A stretch of 64,000 nt of DNA from NCBI RefSeq assembly GCF_041435215.1, contig NZ_CP108394.1:2108001-2172000 (forward strand), in the 5' to 3' direction. Numbering within the stretch: position 1 is the stretch's first letter; every line of letters starts with the position of its first letter. Below are positions 17,891 through 26,209 of the stretch, piece after piece. Both the position numbers and the translations under genes were made by a program. The stretch comes from Streptomyces sp. NBC_01314 (GTDB lineage Bacteria; Actinomycetota; Actinomycetes; Streptomycetales; Streptomycetaceae). Under the pieces are notes generated by a model that searched no databases, was not told the DNA's origin, and worked only from the letters and a program-made list of their open reading frames with translations.

Positions 17891-19314
17891 GCCGCCTCCT
17901 CGTGGTCCAGGAGATGGTCCCGGGACCGGCCCAGAGCGGCGAGGGCGGTGTCCGCCGCTCCGATGCCGCTGCGGACCGCACTCTCCATGGTCGCGGGCCA
18001 CCCGGTGGCGGTCCACGCTCCGGCCAGGTACAGGCCGGGTGCCTTGGTGCGGGCGCCGGGCCTGAGCCGTCCGACGCCGGGGGTGGGAGCGAACGTCGCG
18101 GTGCGCTCCCGGGTCACGAAGAAGTCCTTCACCCGCGCGCCGCGAGTGGAGGGCAACAGCCTTTCCAGCTCGGGCAGATACCGCTGCCGCAGCTCGGACA
18201 CGGGCGTGTCGATCTCGTCCTGCGCGGCCGACTGCGACAGTGCCAGGTACTGGCCCTCGCGCAGCCCGGACGCCCCGGTCCGGTCGAAGACCCACTGCAC
18301 GGGCGAGCCGAGCGCCGCGAAGAACGGCTTGGTCAGCACCTTCCGGTCGTACACCACATGGACGTTGAGGATCGGCGCGGTGCCGATCTCCAGCAGCCGA
18401 CCGGGCTGGTCGAGCGCTCCCGCGGGCAGCAGGTCGTACGTCTCGCGCTGCGGTACGGCGAGGACGACCGTGTCGGCGTCGATGCTCTCGCCGGGCACCT
18501 CGACCCGCCACTTCCCGTTCCCCAGGGGGGAGACGGAGGTGACGCGGGTACGGAGCCCGGTACGGACACCCGCCGAGTCGAGCGCCTTGCGTGCCAGCCG
18601 GTCGTGCAGTTCGCCCAGCGGGACATGGGCCCAGCCGATGTCGGCCGCTCCCGGTTCGGACAGCAGACCCGTCTTGAACACCATCGCGGCGAGCCCGAGG
18701 GAGGCGTCCCGGGCCACCGCGTTGAGGGTGGCGACCCCCACGAGGTCCCACAGCGCCTCGACGGCCCGCGGCGACTGACCGTGCTCGGCCAGCCAGCTGC
18801 CGAAGTCCCGTTCGTCCAGCGCGGGATCGGCGAGGTCGAGCGCCTTGAGCGCCAGTGCGGCGCGCCCCACGCCGGCGCGCTCGGCGAGCGAGAGGTGGGG
18901 GTACGTGGCGAGGCTGCGCCCCAGATGCAGGGGGACGGGCAGCGCGTCGCGCCGCAGTCTGCCGAGCCGTCGCCCGGATGTGCCCTCGGCGTCGAGAACC
19001 GGCACGTCGAGACGGTCCTGCAGGGGTGCGAGGGCGGCTCCGTCGACGCGGTCGAGGAACCAGCGGTAGGCGGTGCAGCACCGCATGTACACATGCTGTC
19101 CGTTGTCGACGGTCAGCTCGCCGCGCCGGAAGGAGAAGGCGAGTCCGCCGAGGCGGGGCCGCCCTTCCAGGAGCGTGACGTGGACGCCGGCGTCGGCGAG
19201 CGAGAGCGCGGCGGTGATGCCCGCCAGCCCCCCGCCGACCACGACGGCCGTGCTCCGGGGGCGGCCCGTCCGGTCCGCGTCCCGCAGCCCCTCGGACTGT
19301 GCGCCGTCGGTCAT
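17887..19314 (-). CDS. hpnE: hydroxysqualene dehydroxylase HpnE
   Basis: A 475-residue FAD-dependent oxidoreductase of the phytoene-desaturase-like amine oxidase family. In the HpnCDE route it reduces hydroxysqualene to squalene. The dinucleotide-binding motif VVVGGGLAGITAALSLADAG is at residues about 24-43, and the C-terminal FAD block is GLYLAGAWTATGWPATMESAVRSG. ATG 19314 has GGAGGG 6 nt upstream and overlaps the stop codon of the 46-residue gene (ATGA). Its stop overlaps the next gene's GTG. Confidence 0.93.
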   Translation of the reverse strand: MTDGAQSEGLRDADRTGRPRSTAVVVGGGLAGITAALSLADAGVHVTLLEGRPRLGGLAFSFRRGELTVDNGQHVYMRCCTAYRWFLDRVDGAALAPLQDRLDVPVLDAEGTSGRRLGRLRRDALPVPLHLGRSLATYPHLSLAERAGVGRAALALKALDLADPALDERDFGSWLAEHGQSPRAVEALWDLVGVATLNAVARDASLGLAAMVFKTGLLSEPGAADIGWAHVPLGELHDRLARKALDSAGVRTGLRTRVTSVSPLGNGKWRVEVPGESIDADTVVLAVPQRETYDLLPAGALDQPGRLLEIGTAPILNVHVVYDRKVLTKPFFAALGSPVQWVFDRTGASGLREGQYLALSQSAAQDEIDTPVSELRQRYLPELERLLPSTRGARVKDFFVTRERTATFAPTPGVGRLRPGARTKAPGLYLAGAWTATGWPATMESAVRSGIGAADTALAALGRSRDHLLDHEEAA

Positions 19315-19451
19315 CGTGCACCCTCCCCTGCCGGTCCGCCGGGGTGCTGGAGCGGTCCGCGGCCGGCCGTCGCAGTCAGGGACGCCCCGGCGTCGCGGAG
19401 GGTTGCGTACCACTTTTCCCCGGTGGGTTCACCTTGGAGCGAATTGTCCAT
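19311..19451 (-). CDS. 46-residue DUF6380-like protein within the hopanoid operon
   Basis: A 46-residue frame starting MDNSLQGEPTGEKWYATLRD and ending GPAGEGAR. It exactly fills the space between hpnD and hpnE: its ATG overlaps the hpnD stop codon (TGATG) and its stop overlaps the hpnE start (ATGA). The central ATLRDAGASLTATAGR recalls the DUF6380 small proteins of streptomycetes, as I remember them; function unknown. No membrane helix is predicted. Double overlap and perfect filling of the gap argue for real translation. Confidence 0.65.
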   Translation of the reverse strand: MDNSLQGEPTGEKWYATLRDAGASLTATAGRGPLQHPGGPAGEGAR

Positions 19452-20404
19452 CAGACGCGTCTCCTGACCGTACGGCGCGACGCGTGGCGGGCGTCCAGAC
19501 CCGAGAGTCCGCGTACGGCCACGTACGCCTTCTCTCGGCCGGGCAGCGAGACCCGTCCGCGCAGTACGGCCTCCGGCTCGCGCTCGATGCGGTCGAGCAG
19601 CCGCCGGTAGATGCCGGCCATGGCGGCGACGCAGGCGCCGCTGCGGCGGTCGAGCATCGGCAGCAGCCGGTAGCCCTCGGCGAACAGGGCGCGGGCCCGG
19701 CGCACTTCGAAGTGCACCAGACCCGCGAAGTCGGAGTCGGCCGGTGGGAGAGGCCCGGCGGCGAACCCGGCCGAGCAGCCGAATTTCGCGAGGTCGTCGG
19801 CGGGCAGGTAGGTGCGCCCGCTCTCCGCGTCCTCGCGAACGTCCCTGAGGATGTTGGTCAGTTGGAGCGCGAGTCCGAGAGTGTCGGCGTACTCCGGTGC
19901 GCGTTCGGCGCCGCGCGCCCCCGGTTCCGTGCCGAAGACACCGAGCGAGAGCCGTCCGATGGAACCGGCGACACAGCGGCAGTAGACCTTCAGGTCGTCC
20001 CAGGTCTCGTAGTGCTCGCCGCGTACGTCCATGAGGACACCGCCGATGAGTTCGTCGAGGGCGTCGAGCGGGATCGGGAAGGCCGTCCCGGCGTGGGCGA
20101 GGGCGACCGCGACGGGGTCCGTGTCGTCCTCGTCGACGGAGCCGTCCCGGACCCGGGTGAGCAGCGCCCTTGTCTCCTCCAGCCGGGCCGCCTTGACCTC
20201 GACCGCGAGCGCGCCGTCACCGATGTCGTCGACGCGCCGGGAGAACGCGTACAGCGCGGACATCGCGCGGCGCTTGGGCGTCGGCAGCAGCCTGATGCCG
20301 TAGGCGAAGTTGCGGGCCTGCTGTCCGGTGACGGCCTCGCAGTAGCTGTAGGCGGCGAGTACCGGCGCGGCCGCGTGCGGTTCCGACTCCACGGTCCGGA
20401 TCAC
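19451..20404 (-). CDS. hpnD: presqualene diphosphate synthase HpnD
   Basis: A 317-residue squalene/phytoene-synthase-family enzyme that couples two farnesyl diphosphates to presqualene diphosphate. The first aspartate motif is DDIGD (about residue 58) and the second is in DVREDAESGRTYLP (about 188), with a basic C-terminus. GTG 20404 overlaps the hpnC stop codon (GTGA). It is one of two tandem paralogues, as expected for the HpnC/HpnD pair. Assignment of D rather than C rests on order and on its closer match to the presqualene group. Confidence 0.9.
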   Translation of the reverse strand: MIRTVESEPHAAAPVLAAYSYCEAVTGQQARNFAYGIRLLPTPKRRAMSALYAFSRRVDDIGDGALAVEVKAARLEETRALLTRVRDGSVDEDDTDPVAVALAHAGTAFPIPLDALDELIGGVLMDVRGEHYETWDDLKVYCRCVAGSIGRLSLGVFGTEPGARGAERAPEYADTLGLALQLTNILRDVREDAESGRTYLPADDLAKFGCSAGFAAGPLPPADSDFAGLVHFEVRRARALFAEGYRLLPMLDRRSGACVAAMAGIYRRLLDRIEREPEAVLRGRVSLPGREKAYVAVRGLSGLDARHASRRTVRRRV

Positions 20405-21303
20405 CCCTCTCCTCGCAGGGTCGCGCCCACCTCGCGCAGCAGCCGGAGCTTGCCGGGCTTGGGCGGGCCGGGAAGTACGTCGAATTCGGCGGCCGTGATC
20501 GCGTGTACGGCCGCCCGTCCTCCCGCCACGAACCCCGCGAGGAGCAGCCTCAGCCTGCCGTGGACGCTACCCACGAGGGGGGTGCCGTCATTCAGGAGAT
20601 TCCGGGCGCGTTCGGTCTCGTACGCGACCAGCGCGCGCACCGATGCGCCCGCGGTGGGCGCGGCGAGGTCCGCCTCCTGGACGTGGAAGCGCTTCATGTC
20701 GGCGGCGGGCAGATAGACACGGTCGCGGCCCAGGTCCTCGGCCACGTCCTGGAGGTGTTCGACGATCTGCAGCGCGGTGCAGATCGCGTCGGAGTGCCGG
20801 ACCCGCTCGGGGGTGGTGGCGCCGGTGACGGCGAGGACCAGGTGGCCGACGGGGTTCGCGGAGAGCGCGCAGTAGGCGAGCAGGTCGTCGTAGGTCTCGT
20901 ACCGCTTGACCAGTTGGTCCTGGCGGTTGGCGGCGATCAGGGCGAGGAACGGCTCGGGGGTGAGGGAGCGGCCGCGGACCGTGCGCTGGAGCCGGCGCAG
21001 CAGCGGATGGCCGGGGGTGCCGTCGAAGACCCTGGCGAGATCGGCCTCGAAGGCGTCGAGGAGGAGGAGCCGGTCCTCGGCCTCCTGCGGACCGATGCCG
21101 AGGAGGCGGGCGTCGGCGCCGCCGGGGGCGAGGTCGCCGTCACCGATGTCGTCGACGAGGCGGGCGAAGCCGTAGACGGCCATGAGGTCGTCGCGCCAGG
21201 CCCTGGGCAGGAAGAGCGGGGCGACGGGAAAGTTCTCGGACCCGGCCTTGTCGAGGGTGTCGCGCTCCGGGTCCCCGGCGCGCGCCGTCCCGCTCTCGGT
21301 CAC
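20401..21303 (-). CDS. hpnC: hydroxysqualene synthase HpnC
   Basis: A 300-residue squalene/phytoene-synthase-family enzyme that converts presqualene diphosphate to hydroxysqualene. Motifs are DDIGD (about residue 51) and DVAEDLGRDRVYLP (about 181). The N-terminal KAGSENFPVAPLFLPRAWR is characteristic of HpnC. The start is GTG 21303 with AGGTGA 6 nt upstream. It is the first clear gene of the hopanoid operon and may be coupled to a 21-codon leader frame. Confidence 0.92.
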   Translation of the reverse strand: MTESGTARAGDPERDTLDKAGSENFPVAPLFLPRAWRDDLMAVYGFARLVDDIGDGDLAPGGADARLLGIGPQEAEDRLLLLDAFEADLARVFDGTPGHPLLRRLQRTVRGRSLTPEPFLALIAANRQDQLVKRYETYDDLLAYCALSANPVGHLVLAVTGATTPERVRHSDAICTALQIVEHLQDVAEDLGRDRVYLPAADMKRFHVQEADLAAPTAGASVRALVAYETERARNLLNDGTPLVGSVHGRLRLLLAGFVAGGRAAVHAITAAEFDVLPGPPKPGKLRLLREVGATLRGEG

Positions 21304-21365
21304 CGCTCGTCACCTGGCACGGGAACGGCAGAAGCGTGGTTGAGCTGGGGAGTCTCCGTAGCCAT
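21300..21365 (-). CDS. possible 21-residue leader ORF coupled to hpnC
   Basis: A short frame (MATETPQLNHASAVPVPGDER) whose stop codon overlaps the hpnC start (GTGA). A GGAG lies 11 nt before its ATG, rather far for a ribosome site. It may be a leader that sets hpnC translation, or chance. Confidence 0.3.
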   Translation of the reverse strand: MATETPQLNHASAVPVPGDER

Positions 21366-21664
21366 GGCCGTCACATCTCCCGTTCTACACTGCCGACCCA
21401 ATACCCACTATTTCGGACACGCCGCCCAGTGGGCGGCGTCTGCGGCTGATGCCGGATGTCGCGCATTATGGACCCACTTGCCGCGATTCGGCACCGTTAC
21501 AGCTTACGTTGTACAACGCACCAGGCTCCGTCGGGGTGTCCTGCACATCACAAGAACGCACCGATTGCCCCCAAGATTCCTATGGGCGACCGGAGTTGAC
21601 GCTTCCTTGCCGAAGTTGGCGTTTCCTTTGCGGACGCCGTTCCCCGCTATCCCTCGCAGACGCC
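21366..21664. other. promoter region of the hopanoid operon, no gene seen
   Basis: About 300 bp between the hopanoid operon and the ABC exporter operon, with no coding frame that I can support. It is less GC-rich than its surroundings. It holds a perfect 12-bp palindrome, CGTTGTACAACG (21507-21518), about 200 bp upstream of hpnC, and two imperfect direct repeats (GTTGACGCTTCCTTGC and GTTGGCGTTTCCTTTGC, about 21598-21640). A TAGAAC hexamer on the minus strand close to the leader ORF is a possible -10 element, but no matching -35 is clear. Confidence 0.5.
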
Positions 21665-21695
21665 GGGCCCCACCGGAACAGTTCCGGTGGGGCCC
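21665..21695 (-). terminator. terminator of the ABC exporter operon
   Basis: A perfect inverted repeat, 14-15 bp per arm (GGGCCCCACCGGAA and its complement) around CAG, begins 27 bp beyond the stop codon of the ATPase gene. It is the only strong hairpin between the two minus-strand operons. Confidence 0.85.
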
Positions 21696-21721
21696 AGGTC
21701 GTTGCGGGCCGGGGGCCTGCC

Positions 21722-22489
21722 CTACTTGCCCGTGAACTTCTCGTATTCCTTCAGGACCTCGTCCGTCGGGCCGTCCATGCGCAGTTCGCCGCGTTCCAGC
21801 CACAGGACACGGTCGCAGGTGTCGCGGATGGACTTGTTGTTGTGGCTGACCAGGAAGACCGTGCCGGCCTCCTTGCGCAGCTCACGGATGCGGGCCTCGG
21901 AGCGTTTCTGGAAGGCGCGGTCACCGGTGGCGAGGGCCTCGTCGATCATCAGCACGTCGTGGTCCTTGGCCGCCGCGATGGAGAAGCGCAGGCGGGCCGC
22001 CATGCCGGACGAGTAGGTACGCATCGGCAGGGTGATGAAGTCGCCCTTCTCGTTGATGCCCGAGAAGTCGACGATCCCCTGGTAGCGCTCCCTGATCTGC
22101 TCGCGGGACATGCCCATCGCGAGGCCGCCCAATATGACGTTCCGCTCGCCCGTGAGGTCGTTCATCAGGGCGGCGTTGACGCCGAGCAGGGAGGGCTGGC
22201 CGTCGGTGAAGACCTTGCCCTGCTCCGCCGGGAGCAGACCCGCGATCGCGCGCAGCAGAGTGGACTTGCCCGAGCCGTTGGAGCCGATCAGACCGATGGC
22301 CTCGCCGCGGTAGGCCATGAAGGAGACACCCTTGACGGCGTGCACCTTGCGCACCCCGCGCTCCTCGCCGCGCTTGACGATGCGACTGAGGGCGGAGGTG
22401 GCGCTGCCCTTGCCGGTCTTGGCGCCGTTCACGCGGTAGACGATGTGCAGTTCGTCCGCGATGACGGTGGGAATGTGTGACTCAGCCAC
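21722..22489 (-). CDS. ABC exporter ATPase, polysaccharide/polyol-phosphate type
   Basis: A 255-residue ATP-binding subunit of the TagH/Wzt group that drives export of wall polymers or lipid-linked glycans. It shows Walker A GSNGSGKST (about residues 68-76), signature YSSGMAARLRF (about 160), Walker B VLMIDEAL and the switch histidine in LVSHN. It lacks the C-terminal carbohydrate-binding domain of Wzt proteins, so substrate choice must lie in the permease or in a partner. Its ATG overlaps the permease gene by 8 bp. It is the last gene of the operon, followed by a strong terminator. Confidence 0.93.
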   Translation of the reverse strand: MAESHIPTVIADELHIVYRVNGAKTGKGSATSALSRIVKRGEERGVRKVHAVKGVSFMAYRGEAIGLIGSNGSGKSTLLRAIAGLLPAEQGKVFTDGQPSLLGVNAALMNDLTGERNVILGGLAMGMSREQIRERYQGIVDFSGINEKGDFITLPMRTYSSGMAARLRFSIAAAKDHDVLMIDEALATGDRAFQKRSEARIRELRKEAGTVFLVSHNNKSIRDTCDRVLWLERGELRMDGPTDEVLKEYEKFTGK

Positions 22490-23411
22490 GGCCGTACCTC
22501 TCTTCGGCCTTCCAGAAGTACACGAAGCCGCCGAGCGCGATCAGTAGGGCCCAGCCGCCGGCGACCGCCCACACGTGCGGGGGCAGGTTCTCGCGACCGT
22601 AGCCGTCGATCAGCGCGAAGCGCATCAGGTCCATGTAGATCGCGGCCGGGTTCCACTGCAGGACGCTGGCGATCCACTTGGGGTGGTCGGCGAGCATCAC
22701 CGGGATGGAGAACATGACGCCGGAGGCGTACATCCAGGTCCGCATCACGAACGGCATCAGCTGCGCGAGGTCCGGGGTCTTGGAGCCCATGCGGGCCATG
22801 ATCAGCGCGAGGCCGGTGTTGAACAGGAACTGCAGCACCAGCACGGGCACGATCAGCAGCCACGACAGCTTCGGGTAGCTGCCGAAGCCGACCGCCACGC
22901 AGAACAGCACGATCATCGAGAACAGCAGCTGCTGGAGCTGCTGGAGCGCGAACGAGATGGGCAGCGAGGCACGCGGGAAGTGCAGGGCGCGCACCAGACC
23001 GAGGTTGCCGGAGATCGCGCGGACTCCCGCCATCACCGAGCTCTGCGTGAAGGTGAACACGAACACGCCCGTGACCAGGAACGGGATGTACACCTCGCGC
23101 GACATGCCCCGGTCGGCGTTGAGGATCAGGCCGAAGATCAGGAAGTACACCAGCGCGTTGAGCAGCGGCGTGGCCACCTGCCACAGCTGGCCGAGCTTGG
23201 CCTGGCTGTACTGCGCGGTGAGCTTCGCCTGGGAGAAGGCGAGGATGAAGTGACGTCGCCCCCACATCTGGCGGACGTACTCGACGAGTCCGGGCCTGGC
23301 GCCGCTCACGGCGAGCCCGTACTTGGCGGCCAGTTCCGTCGCGGAGAGCCCGTCGTCGGGCGACGGACGGTCGCTCACCACAACCCTGCCGTCATGCGTT
23401 GTCTCACTCAC
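22482..23411 (-). CDS. ABC-2 type exporter permease (TagG/Wzm-like)
   Basis: A 309-residue integral membrane protein with about six transmembrane helices in the last 240 residues, preceded by a 60-residue cytoplasmic N-terminus. ILAFSQAKLTAQYSQAKLGQLWQVATPLLNAL-type sequence marks the coupling-helix region of the polysaccharide/polyol-phosphate export family (split here; seen at about residues 55-87). With the following ATPase it forms a complete exporter. GTG 23411 is used with GAAAG upstream. A 95-bp gap separates it from the glycosyltransferase gene; no promoter or hairpin is evident there. Confidence 0.92.
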   Translation of the reverse strand: MSETTHDGRVVVSDRPSPDDGLSATELAAKYGLAVSGARPGLVEYVRQMWGRRHFILAFSQAKLTAQYSQAKLGQLWQVATPLLNALVYFLIFGLILNADRGMSREVYIPFLVTGVFVFTFTQSSVMAGVRAISGNLGLVRALHFPRASLPISFALQQLQQLLFSMIVLFCVAVGFGSYPKLSWLLIVPVLVLQFLFNTGLALIMARMGSKTPDLAQLMPFVMRTWMYASGVMFSIPVMLADHPKWIASVLQWNPAAIYMDLMRFALIDGYGRENLPPHVWAVAGGWALLIALGGFVYFWKAEERYGRG

Positions 23412-23506
23412 AAGTGGAAACTTTCGTCCTCAAAGTGCGCAGCCTGGTCGGGCCGAGGCAGAAGCCTGGACCGGGTACGGCCGAATGCTCTCAGATATCG
23501 AGCGTG

Positions 23507-24379
23507 TCAGATGACGGGAGGTCGGCCCAGTCGGGTCAGCCGCCACACCGTACGCCACTTCATGGGCCGGCGGGGGCCGCAGGGGCTCGTCCAGCCCTCC
23601 TTGAAACCGCCGAACCAGGCCTTCAGGGCCGGGCCGGAGGGCTTGCGGAGCAGCGTCAGCAGCAGCCAGACGCCCAGGTAGACCGGGACGAGCGGGGCCG
23701 GGAGATTACGGCGCGCGAGCCAGACGCGGTTGCGCGCGACCATGCGGTGGTAGACCGCGTGCCGGGAGGGCGCGGTCGTGGGGTGGTACAGCACCATGTC
23801 GGACCGGTAGTCGATCATCCAGCCCGCGTCGAGGGCCCGCCATGCCAGGTCGGTCTCCTCGTGCGCGTAGAAGAACTCGTCCGGGAGGGCGCCGACTTCG
23901 GCGAAGACCTGGGTGCGTACGGCGTTGGCGCCGCCGAGGAAGGTGGTGACCCGCGAGGAGCGCATCGGATCGGCGGCCCGCAGCCGCGGCACATGGCGGC
24001 GCTGGGTCTCACCGCTGTCCGGGTCGGCGATCCGGAAGCTGACGATGCCGAGCTTCGGGTCGGCGTCGAAGGCCCGGCGGCAGAGTTCGGCGGTGTCGTG
24101 GTGCGCGAGCAGGCCGTCGTCGTCGAGGAAGAGGAGGACGTCGACGTCCCGGCCGCTGGGGCCGAACGCCTCTATGCCTATGTTGCGGCCCCCGGGGATG
24201 CCGAGGTTCTCGGGCAGCTCGACCGTCCGTACACCCTCGGGGACGTCCGGGACGGGCGAGCCGTTGCCGACGACGACCGCCTCGACCCGGTCGCCCTCCT
24301 GCTTGGCGACCGAGTCGAGGAGGGCGCGGAGTTCGTCGGGGCGGTTGCCCATGGTGATGATCACCGCGCCGACCTTCAT
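23507..24379 (-). CDS. family 2 glycosyltransferase
   Basis: A 290-residue GT-A fold transferase. It has an N-terminal nucleotide-binding strand (MKVGAVIITMGNRPDELRAL), the metal-binding LLFLDDDG motif (about residues 80-87) and the EETDLAWRALDAG block used in acceptor binding and catalysis. A hydrophobic stretch near the C-terminus suggests membrane association. The sequence is close to rhamnosyltransferase-like GT2 enzymes, but the donor sugar cannot be deduced. ATG 24379 lies 8 bp after the CDP-alcohol transferase gene, so it probably glycosylates that enzyme's product. Confidence 0.88.
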   Translation of the reverse strand: MKVGAVIITMGNRPDELRALLDSVAKQEGDRVEAVVVGNGSPVPDVPEGVRTVELPENLGIPGGRNIGIEAFGPSGRDVDVLLFLDDDGLLAHHDTAELCRRAFDADPKLGIVSFRIADPDSGETQRRHVPRLRAADPMRSSRVTTFLGGANAVRTQVFAEVGALPDEFFYAHEETDLAWRALDAGWMIDYRSDMVLYHPTTAPSRHAVYHRMVARNRVWLARRNLPAPLVPVYLGVWLLLTLLRKPSGPALKAWFGGFKEGWTSPCGPRRPMKWRTVWRLTRLGRPPVI

Positions 24380-24387
24380 GCCGCCGC

Positions 24388-25167
24388 TCACTTCAGCCTG
24401 CTGGAGGCCAGGATGGACACCAGGTGCAACAGGGTCTGGAGCAGCGCGATGCCGGCGAGTACGGCGACGCCGAGCCGGGAGAAGAAGAGGTCGCCCCGGG
24501 CCTGGTCCAGGACCGCGAACACCAGGATCAGCAGGGAGGCCTCGACGCCGAGGATGAGCCGGTGGAACTTCAGCGCGGCGGCGGCCTTGCGGGCCAGCGC
24601 CATGCCGGAGGAGCGCGGCTCGGAGGCCGACTCCTGGACCGGGGCCTTCCCCTGCTGGTGACGGGCGACTCCGACGAGGTCCGTCTCGGCCTTGATGAGG
24701 ATGGCGCCGAGGGCGGCGAGGGTGCCGAGGAAGGCCCACAGCCAGTCGATCCGGCCGGTGCCCCACAGGTCGGCGGCGCGCAGACCGAAGCCGACGAGCA
24801 CGGCGGCGTCGCACAGGTAGGCGCCGACCCGGTCCACGTAGATGCCGGCCATCGAGTACTGCTTGCGCCAGCGGGCGATCTCGCCGTCGACGCAGTCGAA
24901 CAGCAGGTACAGCTGGACCATCACCACACCGAGGACGGCGCCCGGGATGCCCGGCACCAGCAGGGCCGGGGCGGCGAGGACGCCGAAGACGGTCATCAGG
25001 TAGGTCAGCTGGTTGGGCGTGACCCGGGTGTTCACCAGGTGCCGGTCTATGCGCAGCGAGATCTCGCGCATGTAGAGCCGGCCGGCCCAGTGCTCACCGC
25101 TCCGCCGGTCCTTCACACCCGGGGGGTGAACGACCGGGCGGAGTTCAGCTACCGATGGCTTTGGCAT
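24388..25167 (-). CDS. CDP-alcohol phosphatidyltransferase
   Basis: A 259-residue membrane enzyme of the CDP-OH_P_transf family, which transfers a phospho-alcohol from a CDP-linked donor onto a hydroxyl acceptor with release of CMP. The full catalytic signature D-x2-D-G-x2-A-R-x8-G-x3-D-x3-D is present (DCVDGEIARWR, then GIYVDRVGAYLCD; about residues 89-118). Five to six helices are predicted. Its ATG lies 23 bp inside the upstream dehydrogenase gene. A second family member lies in the same operon. Housekeeping phospholipid roles (PgsA, cardiolipin or inositol) are less likely in this setting. Confidence 0.9.
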   Translation of the reverse strand: MPKPSVAELRPVVHPPGVKDRRSGEHWAGRLYMREISLRIDRHLVNTRVTPNQLTYLMTVFGVLAAPALLVPGIPGAVLGVVMVQLYLLFDCVDGEIARWRKQYSMAGIYVDRVGAYLCDAAVLVGFGLRAADLWGTGRIDWLWAFLGTLAALGAILIKAETDLVGVARHQQGKAPVQESASEPRSSGMALARKAAAALKFHRLILGVEASLLILVFAVLDQARGDLFFSRLGVAVLAGIALLQTLLHLVSILASSRLK

Positions 25168-26209
25168 AGTCGGCGTATGCGTCCTTGATCTGGTCGGTGC
25201 TCAGTTCGAGGTGCTCAAGAATGGTGTAGCGGCCCGGCCGGGTCTGCGGGGCGAACTCCACGACCTGGACGAACTCGTCCACGGTGAAGCCGATCTCGTC
25301 CGGCAGGACGGGCAGCCCGTGGTGGCGCAGGACCTCGACCATCTGGCCCGCGACCTCGTGGTTGCCGCGCAGGAACGTGGCGAACGCGCCGCCCAGACCG
25401 CACTGTTCGCCGTGCAGGGCGTTGCGCTTGGGGAAGGTCAGGTCGAACGCGTGGCTGATCTCGTGGCAGGCGCCCGAGGCGGGACGGCTGTCGCCGGCCA
25501 CGGACATGGAGATCCCGCACAGGACGAGGGACTCGGACAGCGTCGTCAGGAACTCGTCGTCACCGACCCCGCCGGGGTGGCGCAGGACCGCCTCGGCGGC
25601 CTGTCGGGCCATGGCGGCGGCCAGGCCGTCCACCTTCTCGCCCGTCTCACGGCTGGACAGCTCCCAGTCGGCCACGGCGGAGATCTTGCAGATCACATCG
25701 CCGATGCCGGCCCGCACGAAGCGCACCGGGGCCTCACGGATGACGTCGAGGTCGATGACGATCCCGATCGGGTTCGGCACACCGTAGGAGCCGCGGCCCG
25801 CGTCGTTGTCGAGGGTGGCGACCGGGGAGCACAGACCGTCGTTGGCGAGGTTCGTGGCGACGGCGACCAGCGGCAGGCCGACCCGGGCTGCCGCGTACTT
25901 GGCGCAGTCGATGACCTTGCCGCCGCCGAGCCCGACCACCGCGTCGTAGTGACCGCCCTTCTTGATCGAGTCGGCGAGCCGTACCGCGCCGTCGATGGTG
26001 CCGTCGGCGTCGCAGAACCAGTCCGCCTCCGGGAACGCGGGGGCGAACCGCTCCTGCAGCGCCTTGCCGGAGCCGGCGCTGATCGCGAAGGCCAGCCGGC
26101 CCGACGGCGCGATGCGCTGGTCCGACAGGATCGTCGCCAGATCATCGAGCGCGCCGGGACGGATGTCCACGACGATCGGCGAGGGGATGAGCCTCGTCAG
26201 TACTGGCAC
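25145..26209 (-). CDS. sn-glycerol-1-phosphate dehydrogenase-like enzyme (EgsA/AraM family)
   Basis: A 354-residue iron/zinc-dependent alcohol dehydrogenase. It has the NAD(P) motif GLGGGKVIDCAKYAA (about residues 92-106), NDGLCSPVAT, the metal-ligand Asp in AGIGDVICK, the ligand His in SRPASGACHEISHAFD, and the second His in LHGEQCGLG. This set and spacing match archaeal G1P dehydrogenase and bacterial AraM, which reduce dihydroxyacetone phosphate to sn-glycerol-1-phosphate. Sequence alone cannot exclude another ketone phosphate as substrate. GTG 26209 lies 13 bp inside the upstream nucleotidyltransferase gene, showing strong coupling. Confidence 0.85.
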   Translation of the reverse strand: MPVLTRLIPSPIVVDIRPGALDDLATILSDQRIAPSGRLAFAISAGSGKALQERFAPAFPEADWFCDADGTIDGAVRLADSIKKGGHYDAVVGLGGGKVIDCAKYAAARVGLPLVAVATNLANDGLCSPVATLDNDAGRGSYGVPNPIGIVIDLDVIREAPVRFVRAGIGDVICKISAVADWELSSRETGEKVDGLAAAMARQAAEAVLRHPGGVGDDEFLTTLSESLVLCGISMSVAGDSRPASGACHEISHAFDLTFPKRNALHGEQCGLGGAFATFLRGNHEVAGQMVEVLRHHGLPVLPDEIGFTVDEFVQVVEFAPQTRPGRYTILEHLELSTDQIKDAYADYAKAIGS

